From positions 62,001 to 126,000 of the forward strand of contig NZ_BDBI01000028.1 in assembly GCF_001612905.1 (NCBI RefSeq): a stretch of 64,000 bases of DNA, in the 5' to 3' direction. A program made the translations under genes and the position numbers. The notes under the pieces are model-generated. The model did no database searches and was not told where the DNA came from. It saw nothing but the letters and a program-made list of their open reading frames with translations. The DNA comes from Nocardia ignorata NBRC 108230. Its GTDB lineage: Bacteria > Actinomycetota > Actinomycetes > Mycobacteriales > Mycobacteriaceae. Of the stretch, positions 27,506-37,015 are shown one piece after another (the first letter of the stretch is position 1; each line of letters begins with the position of its first letter).

Positions 27506-28609
27506 ATGCACACCACGGACACGGTCCGGCAGTTTCCCGGTGCGGGTGGGTGGTCCATTCCCCGCGGTCTCGTCGTGCTGTTGTCGATAGCCGCGATCAT
27601 CATCTGCGTCACGGGATTGAAAGCCTTCGCCGGTGTGGTCGGTCCGACATTTCTGGCCCTGATGCTCACCATCGCCGTGCAGCCGATCCAGACCAGGGTG
27701 CAGCAGCGCGGTGGTCCGGTCTGGCTCGGCATGCTGCTCGCCTTCGGTGCGGTGTTGTTCATTCTGGTGGGATTCGGTGGGGCGCTCGCGCTTTCGGTCG
27801 CACAGTTGGCTTCGCGGCTACCGCAGTACACCGGCAGTCTCGACGATCTGCTCGATACCGTTCGTGGCTGGCTCGAGGCAGCCGGGTTGAGTCACGACCA
27901 GATCCAGAAGGCTTTGCAGGGCATCGACCTCGGCAAACTCGTCGGGTTGCTCGACAACCTGCTCGGCGGTGTGGTCGGGGTGTTCTCGAATCTGTTCTTC
28001 GTGGCCGCGCTGTTGCTGTTCATGGCAGTCGACGGGATGAGCGTCCGGCCGAGAATGGCCGTGGTCGCCGTCGAACGGCCCGCTATCGCTCAGGCGCTCG
28101 GCAGTTTCGCGGCGGGCACCCGCAAATATCTGGTCGTCTCGACAGTGTTCGGTGCGATCGTGGCGGTGATCGACGGCGGTGCGCTGTGGTTGCTCGGAGT
28201 GCCGTTACCGCTGCTGTGGGCGCTGCTGTCGTTCATCACCAACTACATCCCGAATATCGGCTTCATCATCGGCGTGATCCCACCCGCGCTGCTGGCCCTG
28301 CTCGACAGCGGACCGGTTCTGATGGTGTGGGTGATCGTGGTCTACAGCGCGATCAATTTCGTGATCCAGTCGATCATCCAGCCCAAATTCGTCGGTGACG
28401 CCGTAGGACTCGGCGTCACCATCACCTTCCTGTCCCTGGTGTTCTGGTCCTGGGTACTCGGCGGCCTCGGCGCCATCCTCGCCATCCCCCTCACCCTCCT
28501 GGTGAAAGCCCTCCTACTCGACATCGACCCCTCCACCCGCTGGGCCGACGTCCTGATCGGCGGCCCGCTCCCGACGAAGAGGAACAGCGCTGCCGACACA
28601 TCCACCTGA
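27506..28609 (+). CDS. AI-2E-family (YdiK/TqsA-like) transporter
   Basis: 367 residues, about eight transmembrane helices. The family patterns FLALMLTIAVQPIQTRVQ, LWALLSFITNYIPNIGFIIG and FVIQSIIQPKFVGDAVGLGV are present. Members are implicated in efflux of autoinducer 2 or Na+/H+ exchange; the substrate here is unknown. ATG 27506 has only a weak ribosome site. It is convergent with the kinase-like gene, 6 bp apart. Confidence 0.9.
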   Translation: MHTTDTVRQFPGAGGWSIPRGLVVLLSIAAIIICVTGLKAFAGVVGPTFLALMLTIAVQPIQTRVQQRGGPVWLGMLLAFGAVLFILVGFGGALALSVAQLASRLPQYTGSLDDLLDTVRGWLEAAGLSHDQIQKALQGIDLGKLVGLLDNLLGGVVGVFSNLFFVAALLLFMAVDGMSVRPRMAVVAVERPAIAQALGSFAAGTRKYLVVSTVFGAIVAVIDGGALWLLGVPLPLLWALLSFITNYIPNIGFIIGVIPPALLALLDSGPVLMVWVIVVYSAINFVIQSIIQPKFVGDAVGLGVTITFLSLVFWSWVLGGLGAILAIPLTLLVKALLLDIDPSTRWADVLIGGPLPTKRNSAADTST

Positions 28610-28615
28610 AGGCAC

Positions 28616-29740
28616 TCATCCGCCGCACAGTCGTCTGATCTCCTCGTCCGGATACGGTGTGCGCCGAGTCGTCTGCTGGAACGCGCGCATGAACGTCGAC
28701 ATCGTGGCGGCGACCGGTGCGTGCCGGGTGATGATTGCGGCGGCTCCGTCCGGAATTCCTGTCGCGGGTTCGCCCTCGGCGATGTCGCGCACCATCGCGA
28801 GGCGCTTGTCCCGGTCTTCCCGGCGGAGTCCGTACAGCGCGGTGAGCAGCCAGTTCACCAGGTAGGTAGCGGTGAAACCGCGGTCGTAGCTTTGGTTCCG
28901 GGCGAAGAACGCGGCTTCGTGCGGTGCGAGGTCGAACCCGGAGGCGAGCGCGAGGCCGTAGTCGGCGAAGTAGAGGCGTCGGCCGTCGGTGAGGATGTTG
29001 TGGAAGTGCGCGTCGAGGTGCAGCAGTCCACGGCTGTTCATGAACGCGGTGCTGTCGGCCAGTTCCCGTTCCACCATGGCGCAGGCCTGATCGGTGGCGT
29101 CCGCGCCTGCCTCGATCCGGGCGTCGAGCCACTCGTGCAGGGTGTGTGGGATGTACTCCAGGAAGAGCGCGATGCTCGCCGAAGAGTCCCGGACAGCTTC
29201 GATCCGTCGACGTACCTGCGGCCGGTCGTTCCAGTAGGCGACGACGCGATCGATGTCGGCGAGCTCGTCCGGCAGTGGGGTGGCGTCGGGCAGCACCCGC
29301 CAGTGGTACATCAACGGGAAGCCCTCGTGTTCGGCGGCCAGCACCCAGTTCGTCGTCATGATGTGCACGGCGAGCTCGCGCCAGGCCCCGAACCCCGCCC
29401 CACCGATGAGGCCGACGCCGTAGTGGTAGAACTGCGGCAGATCGAACAGATTCGCCGTTGACCGGACGTGCTCCGGCTGCCGTTCCAGGTCGGTGAGTGG
29501 CACCCGCTTCACGAAAACCGGTGTCCCGGCAACCTCGAGCAGCGCGGACTTCCCGCCGATTCCGGTGCCGATCGGCGTGGCCGCGTCGACGAGTTCGCGC
29601 AAGGCGTGATCGCTGTGCAGGGCGAGGGCGGTGGCGACAGCACTGTGAGCGTCGAGGCGGGCCGGGCGCGACATGTCCGGGTGCTCATCCACTTGGTTGC
29701 CCGTGGTTCGCCCGGCTCGATGTGAGAAGTCCCCGCCCAT
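28616..29740 (-). CDS. Protein kinase/aminoglycoside phosphotransferase-like protein
   Basis: 374 residues, or 352 if started at the internal ATG (MSRPARLDAH). The catalytic-loop equivalent LLHLDAHFHNIL and metal-loop equivalent LYFADYGLA (ADYG in place of DFG) mark a kinase-like fold, and the N-lobe has FVKRVPLTDLE with a probable ATP-binding Lys. FLEYIPHTLHEWL is the hinge. It resembles actinobacterial 'protein kinase family' proteins of unknown substrate, not resistance APHs. It is convergent with the AI-2E gene and divergent from the broken AfsR-like fragment. Confidence 0.72.
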   Translation of the reverse strand: MGGDFSHRAGRTTGNQVDEHPDMSRPARLDAHSAVATALALHSDHALRELVDAATPIGTGIGGKSALLEVAGTPVFVKRVPLTDLERQPEHVRSTANLFDLPQFYHYGVGLIGGAGFGAWRELAVHIMTTNWVLAAEHEGFPLMYHWRVLPDATPLPDELADIDRVVAYWNDRPQVRRRIEAVRDSSASIALFLEYIPHTLHEWLDARIEAGADATDQACAMVERELADSTAFMNSRGLLHLDAHFHNILTDGRRLYFADYGLALASGFDLAPHEAAFFARNQSYDRGFTATYLVNWLLTALYGLRREDRDKRLAMVRDIAEGEPATGIPDGAAAIITRHAPVAATMSTFMRAFQQTTRRTPYPDEEIRRLCGG

Positions 29741-29818
29741 CCCGCGAGCGTACCGATGGCCTTCCGATCAGCGTCGCGGTCCGCCTGTGTGCTGGAAGGT
29801 CGTGTGCGACAGTGGGGT

Positions 29819-30290
29819 GTGAGCAGGCGGGTGCCGGGGAATCTTCCGGTGGAGGTGACCAGCTTTGTGGGGCGCGACGATGATGTCGCCGCGGCCAGGA
29901 AGCTGCTCGGGGGGCACGGTTGCTCACGTTGACCGGAGCGGGTGGGGTCGGCAAGACGCGGTTGAGCATGCGGGTGGGGGAGGTGGCTCGGCGGGCGTTT
30001 CCCGACGGGGTGTGGCTGGTGGAGCTGGCGCATGTGAACGATCCGGGTCTGGTCGCGTCGACGGTGGCACGCGAGCTCGGATTGCGTGACGACATCAGTG
30101 CTCCGCTCACCGCCCTCACCGAGCACCTGGCCGACGCCGATCTCCTGCTGATCTTGGACAACTGCGAGCACGTGATCGACGCGTGCGCCGTGCTCGCGGA
30201 CCGGCTGGTCCCGGCGACCACCGGCCTGCGGATCCTCGCGATCAGCCGCGAACCGCTCGGCGTCCCCGGCGAGCAGATAGCGACGACCGA
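29819..30290 (+). pseudogene. Frameshifted, truncated AfsR/LuxR-type STAND ATPase fragment
   Basis: From GTG 29819 the frame encodes the classic opening RRVPGNLPVEVTSFVGRDDD and reads to a stop at 29934. The expected continuation (LLTLTGAGGVGKTRLSMRVG, then LILDNCEHVIDACAVL and ISREPLGVPGEQ) is present in the +1 frame. The switch falls at a run of six G (29909-29914); seven G would give LGGARLLTLTG, the family consensus. After GEQ similarity stops and the frame runs on antisense into the neighbouring NAD-kinase-like gene, so the regulator's remaining helical and DNA-binding parts are gone. This is a decayed gene, with or without a sequencing error at the G run. Confidence 0.82.
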
Positions 30291-30300
30291 CAGTCCTCCT

Positions 30301-31148
<848 letters not shown>

Positions 31149-31152
<4 letters not shown>

Positions 31153-32093
31153 CGGGTGAACCGTTGCAGGATCGGCGCGATCATGTCCGGCGTCAGGGTG
31201 AGGCTGCCGATCTCCGGCAGGTTGCCCGCGAGTTCTTTCGCCGCCAACGCGTACAGCGTCTCCCGCGGGACATCCCGGTAGGCATCCAGGCGCGCCTTCT
31301 CGCCGGCCGCCTCGGCCTCGGCGAGCTTGCGGATCCCGTCGGCCTTGGCGTCGACGGCGATCCGGTCGGCTCTGGCCTGACTCTCGGCCTTCTCCAGCGC
31401 GTTCGCGCCGCGCTGGACCACCAGGAGCTCCTCCCGTTTCGCCAGCTCGATCTGGTTCTGCAGTTCGTTCTCGCTGATCGCGCGCTCGCGTTCGACGGCG
31501 AGCGCGCGCCGTTCGTAGGTCGCCCGGTCCGCTTCCTGCTGGACCTTCTCGCGGACCGTGGTCTGGAGCGCCTTCTCCATCTCCGCGTCGGGGCGGATCG
31601 CGACCACGCGGACGTCGATGATCTCCAGCCCGATGTGGGCCGCGGTCAGATTGCGGGTGGCTTCCTTGACCTTTTCGACGCCGGTGCGGATGGCGGTCTC
31701 GAGATCGAGTGTGGCGAGCACCTCGAGGGCGTGTTGCTGGGTGTTCTCGGTGAGGGTGTTGGCGATCTGGCTCAGCGGGTCCTGGCGCCAGGTCCCCGTG
31801 TCGGGGTCGATCGAGAAGTCGATCCGGCTCGTCGTCGTCGCGGGATCGGTGCAGCGGTAGGTGACGGTCAGCTGGACCGTGACGTCCTGGTGGTCGCGCG
31901 TGCGGGCGTGGAAGAGCATCGGCAGCTCCCGGTCGTCCACCGGAACCTCGCTGAGCACCGCCGTGCTCGGGCGGAACCAGAAGCTCAGCCCTGTGCCGTC
32001 GTGCAGGAGCTTGCCCTTGCGGACGTGCCTGACGTGCACTGTCGGGGCTCCCCTGAGGTGCCGAAGTCCCGGGTAGCTGCTGATGTCGGCCAT
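31149..32093 (-). CDS. SPFH/Band 7 domain protein
   Basis: About 314 residues. An SPFH domain covers about residues 10-190 (RKGKLLHDGTGLSFWFRPST, LPMLFHARTRDHQDVTVQL), followed by a long coiled coil rich in Glu/Ala/Arg (TVREKVQQEADRATYERRAL) and a short C-terminal helix. No transmembrane helix is visible, so it would be membrane-peripheral or cytoplasmic. It is coupled to the NAD-kinase-like gene and preceded, 14 bp before its ATG, by a near-perfect 23-bp palindrome. ATG 32093 is preceded by GAAGGAGAAGGCG, a good ribosome site. Confidence 0.88.
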
Positions 32094-32106
32094 CGCCTTC
32101 TCCTTC

Positions 32107-32129
32107 GTTATAGTCATAATGACCATAAC
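32107..32129. promoter_or_regulatory. Near-perfect palindrome upstream of SPFH/NAD-kinase operon
   Basis: The 23-bp element reads GTTATAGTCAT, a central A, then ATGACCATAAC; the arms are complementary at 10 of 11 positions. It ends 14 bp from the SPFH start codon, overlapping the expected promoter or early leader. The form recalls sites of NrtR-type (Nudix-related) regulators of NAD metabolism, which would suit the NAD-kinase-like partner, but this resemblance is from memory and no NrtR gene is in the window. Confidence 0.6.
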
Positions 32130-32203
32130 AGGACCGGCGGCAGCCGTCGAGGGCTGTGTGTGATCCGGGAATCTGCGCACAGCCCTTACGGTTCCGGCCG
32201 TCG

Positions 32204-32599
32204 TCAGGCCAGGGCGGCGGTGATCTTGGCAGCCATCGCGGTCACCGCGGGCGTGGGGTCCTTCTTGGTGTGGGTGGCGGCCTGGACGGCGACGAGGACG
32301 GTGTCGTGGAAGTTGTCGGCCTCGGCGGGGTCATGGGCGGCGAGCAGTTCCATCGCGGCCGTCAGGGCAGGCAGGACATGATCGGCGAACTCGGCGACAG
32401 TCTTGCCCGGCAGATGGATATCGCGCGACTTGGCCGAGAGCACATGCCCGACAAGCCCGGTCGCCGAGGTGAGCGCGGTGGTGCCCTGGGAGACGGCCTT
32501 GTGCGGCGCGCCCGCGGCGGCAATGAGCGAGACTGCGCCGTAGGCGGCGGTGCGCAGGGTGGCCTTGTCCTGGTCGGTCAGGGAAGCGGTGGTGATCAT
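32204..32599 (-). CDS. Small conserved-looking cytoplasmic protein, function unknown
   Basis: 131 residues from ATG 32599 (preceded by GAGGAACACGAC). It is almost wholly helical, Ala-rich, with no Cys, no signal peptide and no transmembrane segment (TLRTAAYGAVSLIAAAGAPH, TTALTSATGLVGHVLSAKSR). Codon use is normal for the region. I do not recognise the family. Its upstream region holds an array of CTGAC direct repeats, so it may be induced by a response regulator. Confidence 0.65.
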   Translation of the reverse strand: MITTASLTDQDKATLRTAAYGAVSLIAAAGAPHKAVSQGTTALTSATGLVGHVLSAKSRDIHLPGKTVAEFADHVLPALTAAMELLAAHDPAEADNFHDTVLVAVQAATHTKKDPTPAVTAMAAKITAALA

Positions 32600-32681
32600 G
32601 TCGTGTTCCTCGTTTTCGCTTGTGGCCCCGCCCTTTTCGGCGGGCCCGCTTTGTTCGATGAACACACTCTGTCGGCCGTCC

Positions 32682-32720
32682 CTGACACGAGCCTGACGCC
32701 CTCCTGACACCTCCGCTGAC
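32682..32720. repeat. Four CTGAC direct repeats, 11-12 bp period
   Basis: CTGAC occurs at 32682, 32693, 32704 and 32716, with steps of 11, 11 and 12 bp, in the divergent promoter between the 32599 gene and the DUF4345 gene. Phased direct repeats of this period are how OmpR/PhoB-type response regulators bind as tandem dimers. No two-component pair is next to it. Confidence 0.6.
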
Positions 32721-32801
32721 ATGGTCCGCCCGCGCGGATCACCACGAGCATCGAAGACAGCGGCTACCGTGATCCTGTTCGGCAGTTGTCGAAGAAGGGG
32801 G

Positions 32802-33200
32802 ATGGGGATGCGCGTATTTCAGGTATGGCTTCATGTGTTCGGCGTTGCCGTGGTCGGTATCGCGTTGGCGCACTTGCTGTTCGGTCAGTCGACCTACATC
32901 GGTGGCGGCGAGGTCAATGCCACCATGGAGTCGGATCTGCGTTTCTACAGCGTGCTCTTCGCCGCGTACGGCGCGGCGTTCGTCTGGGCGGCGGCAGATA
33001 TCGTCGGACGCGCCAGGGTGATCGACGTGCTCGGGCTGTTGTTCTTTCTCGGTGGGCTGGCCAGGATCCTGGCATGGGCCGTTGCCGGCGCGCCACACGG
33101 GTTCTACGTCCTGATGATTCCCGTCGAATTGCTGGTTCCGGTGGCGCACGGGGTTCTCGTGCGGCGTTTCGAACGTGCAGCGAACCCGGTTCCCGCATAG
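32802..33200 (+). CDS. DUF4345-type small membrane protein
   Basis: About 132 residues (MGMRVF start at 32802, or ATG 32808) with four hydrophobic helices: VWLHVFGVAVVGIALAHLLF, LRFYSVLFAAYGAAFVWAAA, VIDVLGLLFFLGGLARILAW, and YVLMIPVELLVPVAHGVLV. The arrangement with RFYSVLFAAYG and GGLARILAW is that of DUF4345. GAAGAAGGGGG directly precedes the start. Function unknown. Confidence 0.75.
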   Translation: MGMRVFQVWLHVFGVAVVGIALAHLLFGQSTYIGGGEVNATMESDLRFYSVLFAAYGAAFVWAAADIVGRARVIDVLGLLFFLGGLARILAWAVAGAPHGFYVLMIPVELLVPVAHGVLVRRFERAANPVPA

Positions 33201-33252
33201 GTCTCGGCCGCAAGCGCCGCGCACGGCGGAATGTGTCGGGCTCGCGGCATCG

Positions 33253-34557
33253 TCACCGGGGCATCGTGGTCGGGCCGGTGGGCGCGATCGTTGTGCCGGT
33301 GTCGGGCGCGGCCGGGCTGTCCGGCGCCGGTTCGTTGCCGTAGAAGACCGGCAGCATGGCTTTGGCCAGGACCAGGGCCGAGCCCTCGCCCGAGGGCACT
33401 GTCGCGAGGTTCGTGGCGACCACGATCGTGAGGTCCGAGGCGGGGTCGTGTCCCATGAAGGTCATGTATCCGGGGATCTGACCGTCGTGGCCGAACAGAT
33501 GCTTGCCGAATCGGACGATGCCGAGTCCGTAGCCGGCGACGTCGGGGGCGGCGGGGTCGATGGGTTGGATGCTGTCCATCCGGATTCGCTGCTGCTGCTC
33601 GTCGAGCATGTCGCCCTCGACGAGTGCCCGCACGTACGTCGCCATATCGCCTGCCGTCGCGATCGCGGCACCGGCGGTCCACGTCCACGACGGGCTCGCG
33701 TCGGTGGCGTTGCCGGGTCGCAGCGTGCCCGCGAGGGCGGCGGCCTGCTCCTCGGGTGGCAGGGCGAACGTGTCGATGGTGGAGACATTGGTGCCGAACG
33801 CGTACCCCTGCGGGTGCGGGTCGGGGATCGAGTTGTCCGTCGCGGCGGGCATCGAGGTGTGCTGCAGGCCGAGCGGTTCGAAGATCCGCTTCTGGAAATT
33901 CTCGGCGGCCGATATCTGCGTGACCTTCTCGATGACGAGTCCGAGCAGGATCGTATTGGTGTTGCTGTACTCGAATTTCTCCCCCGGCGCGAAATTCGCC
34001 GGATGGGAGAAGGCGATCGCGAGCATCTCCTCGGGCGTCCACACTTTGTCCGGGTCGCTGTCCAGTGTGGCATTGAATTCCGGGTCGAACGTGTAACTGT
34101 ATAGCCCACTGCGCATTTCGGAGAGCTGTGCGATGGTGATCTGGTCCCCGTTCGGTACTCCCGGCCAGTATTTGCCGATCGGGTCCTCGAGCGCGAGCTT
34201 GCCCTCCTGCACCAGTTGCAGAATGACCGTCGAGGTCATGGTCTTGGTGTTGCTGCCGATCCGGAAGTAGTCGTCCGCCGACAGGGGATCGTCGGCACCG
34301 ATGACGCGGGTGCCGAACGTCTCGGTCCAGTCGCCTTCCTTCGGCGATTTGACGACAACGACAGCTCCGGGAATGACGTTGTCCTTCATGAGCTGGGTGA
34401 TCATCGGTCGGAGGGTGGCCGCGTACGCGGGTTCGGCCTGTGCACCGGCCGATGTGCCGGTGGTATCGCCACCGGAATCCGACGACGTTCCGCAGGCCGT
34501 GGCGATGAACAAACTCACGGTCGCGGCAAACACTGCGAAACTCGTCCGGTGACCCAT
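33253..34557 (-). CDS. Serine hydrolase of the beta-lactamase/D-Ala-D-Ala carboxypeptidase family
   Basis: 434 residues. The N-terminus is an export signal ending SLFIATACGTSS, which could be a lipoprotein signal with Cys as +1, although Ala replaces the usual Leu at -3. The catalytic SxxK is SNTK (in FRIGSNTKTMTST), YxN is YSNTN, and the third motif is HDGQ (FGHDGQIPGY), as in class C-like esterases and DD-peptidases. It is likely cell-surface attached. Start ATG 34557 chosen because the signal peptide begins there; the upstream extension is Arg-rich antisense sequence. Confidence 0.88.
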   Translation of the reverse strand: MGHRTSFAVFAATVSLFIATACGTSSDSGGDTTGTSAGAQAEPAYAATLRPMITQLMKDNVIPGAVVVVKSPKEGDWTETFGTRVIGADDPLSADDYFRIGSNTKTMTSTVILQLVQEGKLALEDPIGKYWPGVPNGDQITIAQLSEMRSGLYSYTFDPEFNATLDSDPDKVWTPEEMLAIAFSHPANFAPGEKFEYSNTNTILLGLVIEKVTQISAAENFQKRIFEPLGLQHTSMPAATDNSIPDPHPQGYAFGTNVSTIDTFALPPEEQAAALAGTLRPGNATDASPSWTWTAGAAIATAGDMATYVRALVEGDMLDEQQQRIRMDSIQPIDPAAPDVAGYGLGIVRFGKHLFGHDGQIPGYMTFMGHDPASDLTIVVATNLATVPSGEGSALVLAKAMLPVFYGNEPAPDSPAAPDTGTTIAPTGPTTMPR

Positions 34558-34722
34558 GATTCTCCGATCAGCGTGTGCTCGGGAGGGGTGTTTCGCGCTG
34601 TGCAATCCAACTCTGCTCCGTGTGAACCGAGGAAGCAATCAAGACCCGGTAACAGTGGAATGGCGCGCGACCAGCGTCGTAACGCGTATTCTCACCGCCC
34701 GGTTCCTCTGAGTCGAACGCGC

Positions 34723-36192
34723 TTATCGAGTCGGCCCCGGGCGGCGAACGCCTCTCGGAAAAAGACTGTCCCACAATCTCGCCGGGGTGCGTTCGGGGTC
34801 CATCAGTTCGCTTTCGGCCAGCGGGCTGTCCTCGTCGGCGACCGTTTCGGGCTCGAATCGGATCAGCGTCCGGCCTTCGCCGCGCAGCGCTTCGACGGTG
34901 CGGACGAGCGAGGACGTTTCGGCGAGGGTGGCGTCGAACTTGGCGGGGTCGGTGTCGAGGTGTTCGCAGAGCAGGCGGCGGCGGATGCCGAGAATGGTTT
35001 CGCGCAGGACCTCGCCGTCGGGTGTGGTGGGCGTGACCTCGACGGCGAGGTCGCACTCGGTGTCGAAACCCATCGACCGGTTGTTGAGGTTCGACGACCC
35101 GACCCGAAGCAGGCGGTCGTCCACCACCAGCACCTTGGCATGGACGTAGATGGGCGCACCGTCGGCGGTGACGGGGTAGTACACACCGAGCCGCTGCTCG
35201 GTGTCGGCTTTCCACAGCAGATGCAGCAGGCGTCGGCGGGCACCGTCCATGGCCAGTTGCTCGAGCCAGCCGTCGGCGTGCCGGGGGAGGACCAGCACGA
35301 TCTCCGGCCCGTCCGGTTCGCGCAGGCGGGCGGCGATCGCCTCGGCGAGGGTGCGCGAAGCCAGGTACTGGCTCTCGATGTACAGCGAACGGGTCGCGCC
35401 CGCGATCGCCGCGAGATACAGCGCCTCGATCTCGCGGACCTCGGCGCGGTCGGCGAGTTCGGGAAGGGTCCGGGCGATCCCCACGTCCACGGACCGCATC
35501 GTCGGCTCCAGACCCGCCGGCCACGGCGTGTCTCCGGCGATTTCGTCGATCGGTGCCAGTTCCTGCCCGGTCGCCGCCTTCCACCTGGCTCTGGCCAGTT
35601 CGCCGATCGCCTTCGCGGCGGCGCCGTCCACCGCGGTGGTCGCGTCGTGCCACGGGCCGTAGCGGCGGCCGTTCGGTGCGGTTCGGTAGGCGTTGTCGTC
35701 GCGGTGGTCGCTGGTGTCCCAGCGGTCCACGGTCATGTCGATGCCGCCGCAGAACGCGAGCTGGTCATCGATCACGATGATCTTCTGATGATGCGCCGAG
35801 CCGATCGGATGCGCGCCGTCCATCTCGAAGTGCAGCCGCCGGTCGGTGAGCCAGTTGGCGACGAAGATCGGTGTCATCCCCCGGCCGATCGCGGCGAACG
35901 CGCCGACATTCCACTTCAGCAGATAGATGTCGAGGTCCGGCCGTTGTTTCGGCAGCCACGACAGGAATTTGCCCAGCCGGTCCGGCCCGTCCAGGGTCTT
36001 CCCCTGTGGTTCGAACTTGATCCGGGTGTCGAAGTCCCAGCCGATCAGAACGATGCGTTTGCGCGCCCGCAGCATCGCGGATTTGGCGTAGCGGAAGTAG
36101 TCGGCCGCGTCGATGATGCAGGCCAGGCGGTCGGCTCGGGCGATCTGCCAGCAGGTCTGGCCGGGGGTGAGGATGTGCGGCACGTCGTTCAT
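34723..36192 (-). CDS. Phospholipase D-family protein
   Basis: 489 residues with two HKD motifs: HHQKIIVIDDQLAFCGGIDM (about residue 158) and HAKVLVVDDRLLRVGSSNLN (about 355). The spacing and WDFDTRIKFEPQG near the N-terminus match bacterial PLD/cardiolipin-synthase-like enzymes that hydrolyse or transfer phosphatidyl groups. No signal peptide is visible. It is alone, between the serine hydrolase and small coiled-coil genes. The start is the ATG at 36192; the C-terminal tail is Pro/Arg-rich. Confidence 0.92.
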   Translation of the reverse strand: MNDVPHILTPGQTCWQIARADRLACIIDAADYFRYAKSAMLRARKRIVLIGWDFDTRIKFEPQGKTLDGPDRLGKFLSWLPKQRPDLDIYLLKWNVGAFAAIGRGMTPIFVANWLTDRRLHFEMDGAHPIGSAHHQKIIVIDDQLAFCGGIDMTVDRWDTSDHRDDNAYRTAPNGRRYGPWHDATTAVDGAAAKAIGELARARWKAATGQELAPIDEIAGDTPWPAGLEPTMRSVDVGIARTLPELADRAEVREIEALYLAAIAGATRSLYIESQYLASRTLAEAIAARLREPDGPEIVLVLPRHADGWLEQLAMDGARRRLLHLLWKADTEQRLGVYYPVTADGAPIYVHAKVLVVDDRLLRVGSSNLNNRSMGFDTECDLAVEVTPTTPDGEVLRETILGIRRRLLCEHLDTDPAKFDATLAETSSLVRTVEALRGEGRTLIRFEPETVADEDSPLAESELMDPERTPARLWDSLFPRGVRRPGPTR

Positions 36193-36267
36193 CTGTGGTC
36201 AGCCCCCTCGTCCAGCACACGTTCGGCGCAAGTGAACGATACTTGCCGGACGCCGGGGGCTGACGCG

Positions 36268-36483
36268 TCAGGACCGCCGATTCCCGGCCAGGATCTCGTC
36301 GATCTCGTCGAGGCGGGTTTGGATGAGCGCCTTCTCTTCCCGCGCCTCGACGTATTCCTCACCGTCCGCGGCGCTTCCGACGTGCTGGACGCGTTCGATC
36401 GACTCGCTCAACTTCGCTCGTCTGTCGAGCAGTTCCGCGCGTTCTTCGCGTAAACGGGTCGAATCGGCGTCGGCCGATGTCAT
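36268..36483 (-). CDS. Small coiled-coil protein
   Basis: 71 residues, mostly two antiparallel charged helices (LREERAELLDRRAKLSESIE and EYVEAREEKALIQTRLDEID), resembling the coiled-coil of Gre-like factors but without their C-terminal domain. GAGGTCGCC precedes ATG 36483. The stop codon lies inside the palindrome CTGACGCGTCAG (36260-36271). It is followed at 27 bp upstream by another helical protein on the same strand. Unknown function. Confidence 0.6.
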   Translation of the reverse strand: MTSADADSTRLREERAELLDRRAKLSESIERVQHVGSAADGEEYVEAREEKALIQTRLDEIDEILAGNRRS

Positions 36484-36510
36484 GGCGACCTCCTCATAGG
36501 TTCGGCTTGG

Positions 36511-36909
36511 TCAGGTGTTCGGCGTCTGCTCGGCCTGGTCGTCCGCGGTCCGCGCCCGCTTACGGTCCGGGTCGAGCCGGTCCGCGCGTTCCCACTCCTT
36601 GTCCAGCTCGGCTCGTGAATCCGCGGCGTCGCTGTGGTGCACCTGGGCCTGCTGAGCGAGCTGTTCGGCCTGCGCGGCCTTGGCGTCCGCTTCGGCCTGC
36701 ACCGCACGGCTCCTGGCGGCGAGCTCCTCCGCCCGCGCCTCCCGCTGCCCGACCTCGAGTTCCTGCCCCGCCACTCGTTCCCGGATTCCGGCCGCTTCGA
36801 CCCGGTGGTGTTCACGCCGCTTACGCAGCAGCGCCGCGACGACGCCGGCCAACACGGCGACTATCAGAACAGCGACGACGATCGTCACGATCCAACTGGT
36901 GGTGCTCAT
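36511..36909 (-). CDS. Single-pass membrane protein with coiled coil
   Basis: 132 residues. One N-terminal transmembrane helix (WIVTIVVAVLIVAVLAGVVA), a basic stop (LLRKRREHHR), then a long Ala/Glu/Gln coiled coil and an acidic-basic tail. GAGTAGACCC precedes ATG 36909. The layout (TM plus coiled coil) suits a membrane-anchored scaffold. It is probably cotranscribed with the 71-residue coiled-coil protein downstream. Confidence 0.7.
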   Translation of the reverse strand: MSTTSWIVTIVVAVLIVAVLAGVVAALLRKRREHHRVEAAGIRERVAGQELEVGQREARAEELAARSRAVQAEADAKAAQAEQLAQQAQVHHSDAADSRAELDKEWERADRLDPDRKRARTADDQAEQTPNT

Positions 36910-37015
36910 GGGTCTACTCCTCGCATCCCGCCCCTTTTGTCCTTACTGCACCGGACTACCCAGCCTGCGAAAGACAAACGACCGTCGGTGGCATGGAAGG
37001 GGCGGGACGGGGCCG

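Noticed and set aside
36260..36271. Palindrome CTGACGCGTCAG before the phospholipase D gene
   Set aside because: It contains the stop codon of the 71-residue ORF and is single; may be coincidence.
34216..36453. 745-codon plus-strand frame across the serine hydrolase and phospholipase D genes
   Set aside because: It spans two real minus-strand genes and their gap; no recognisable motif.
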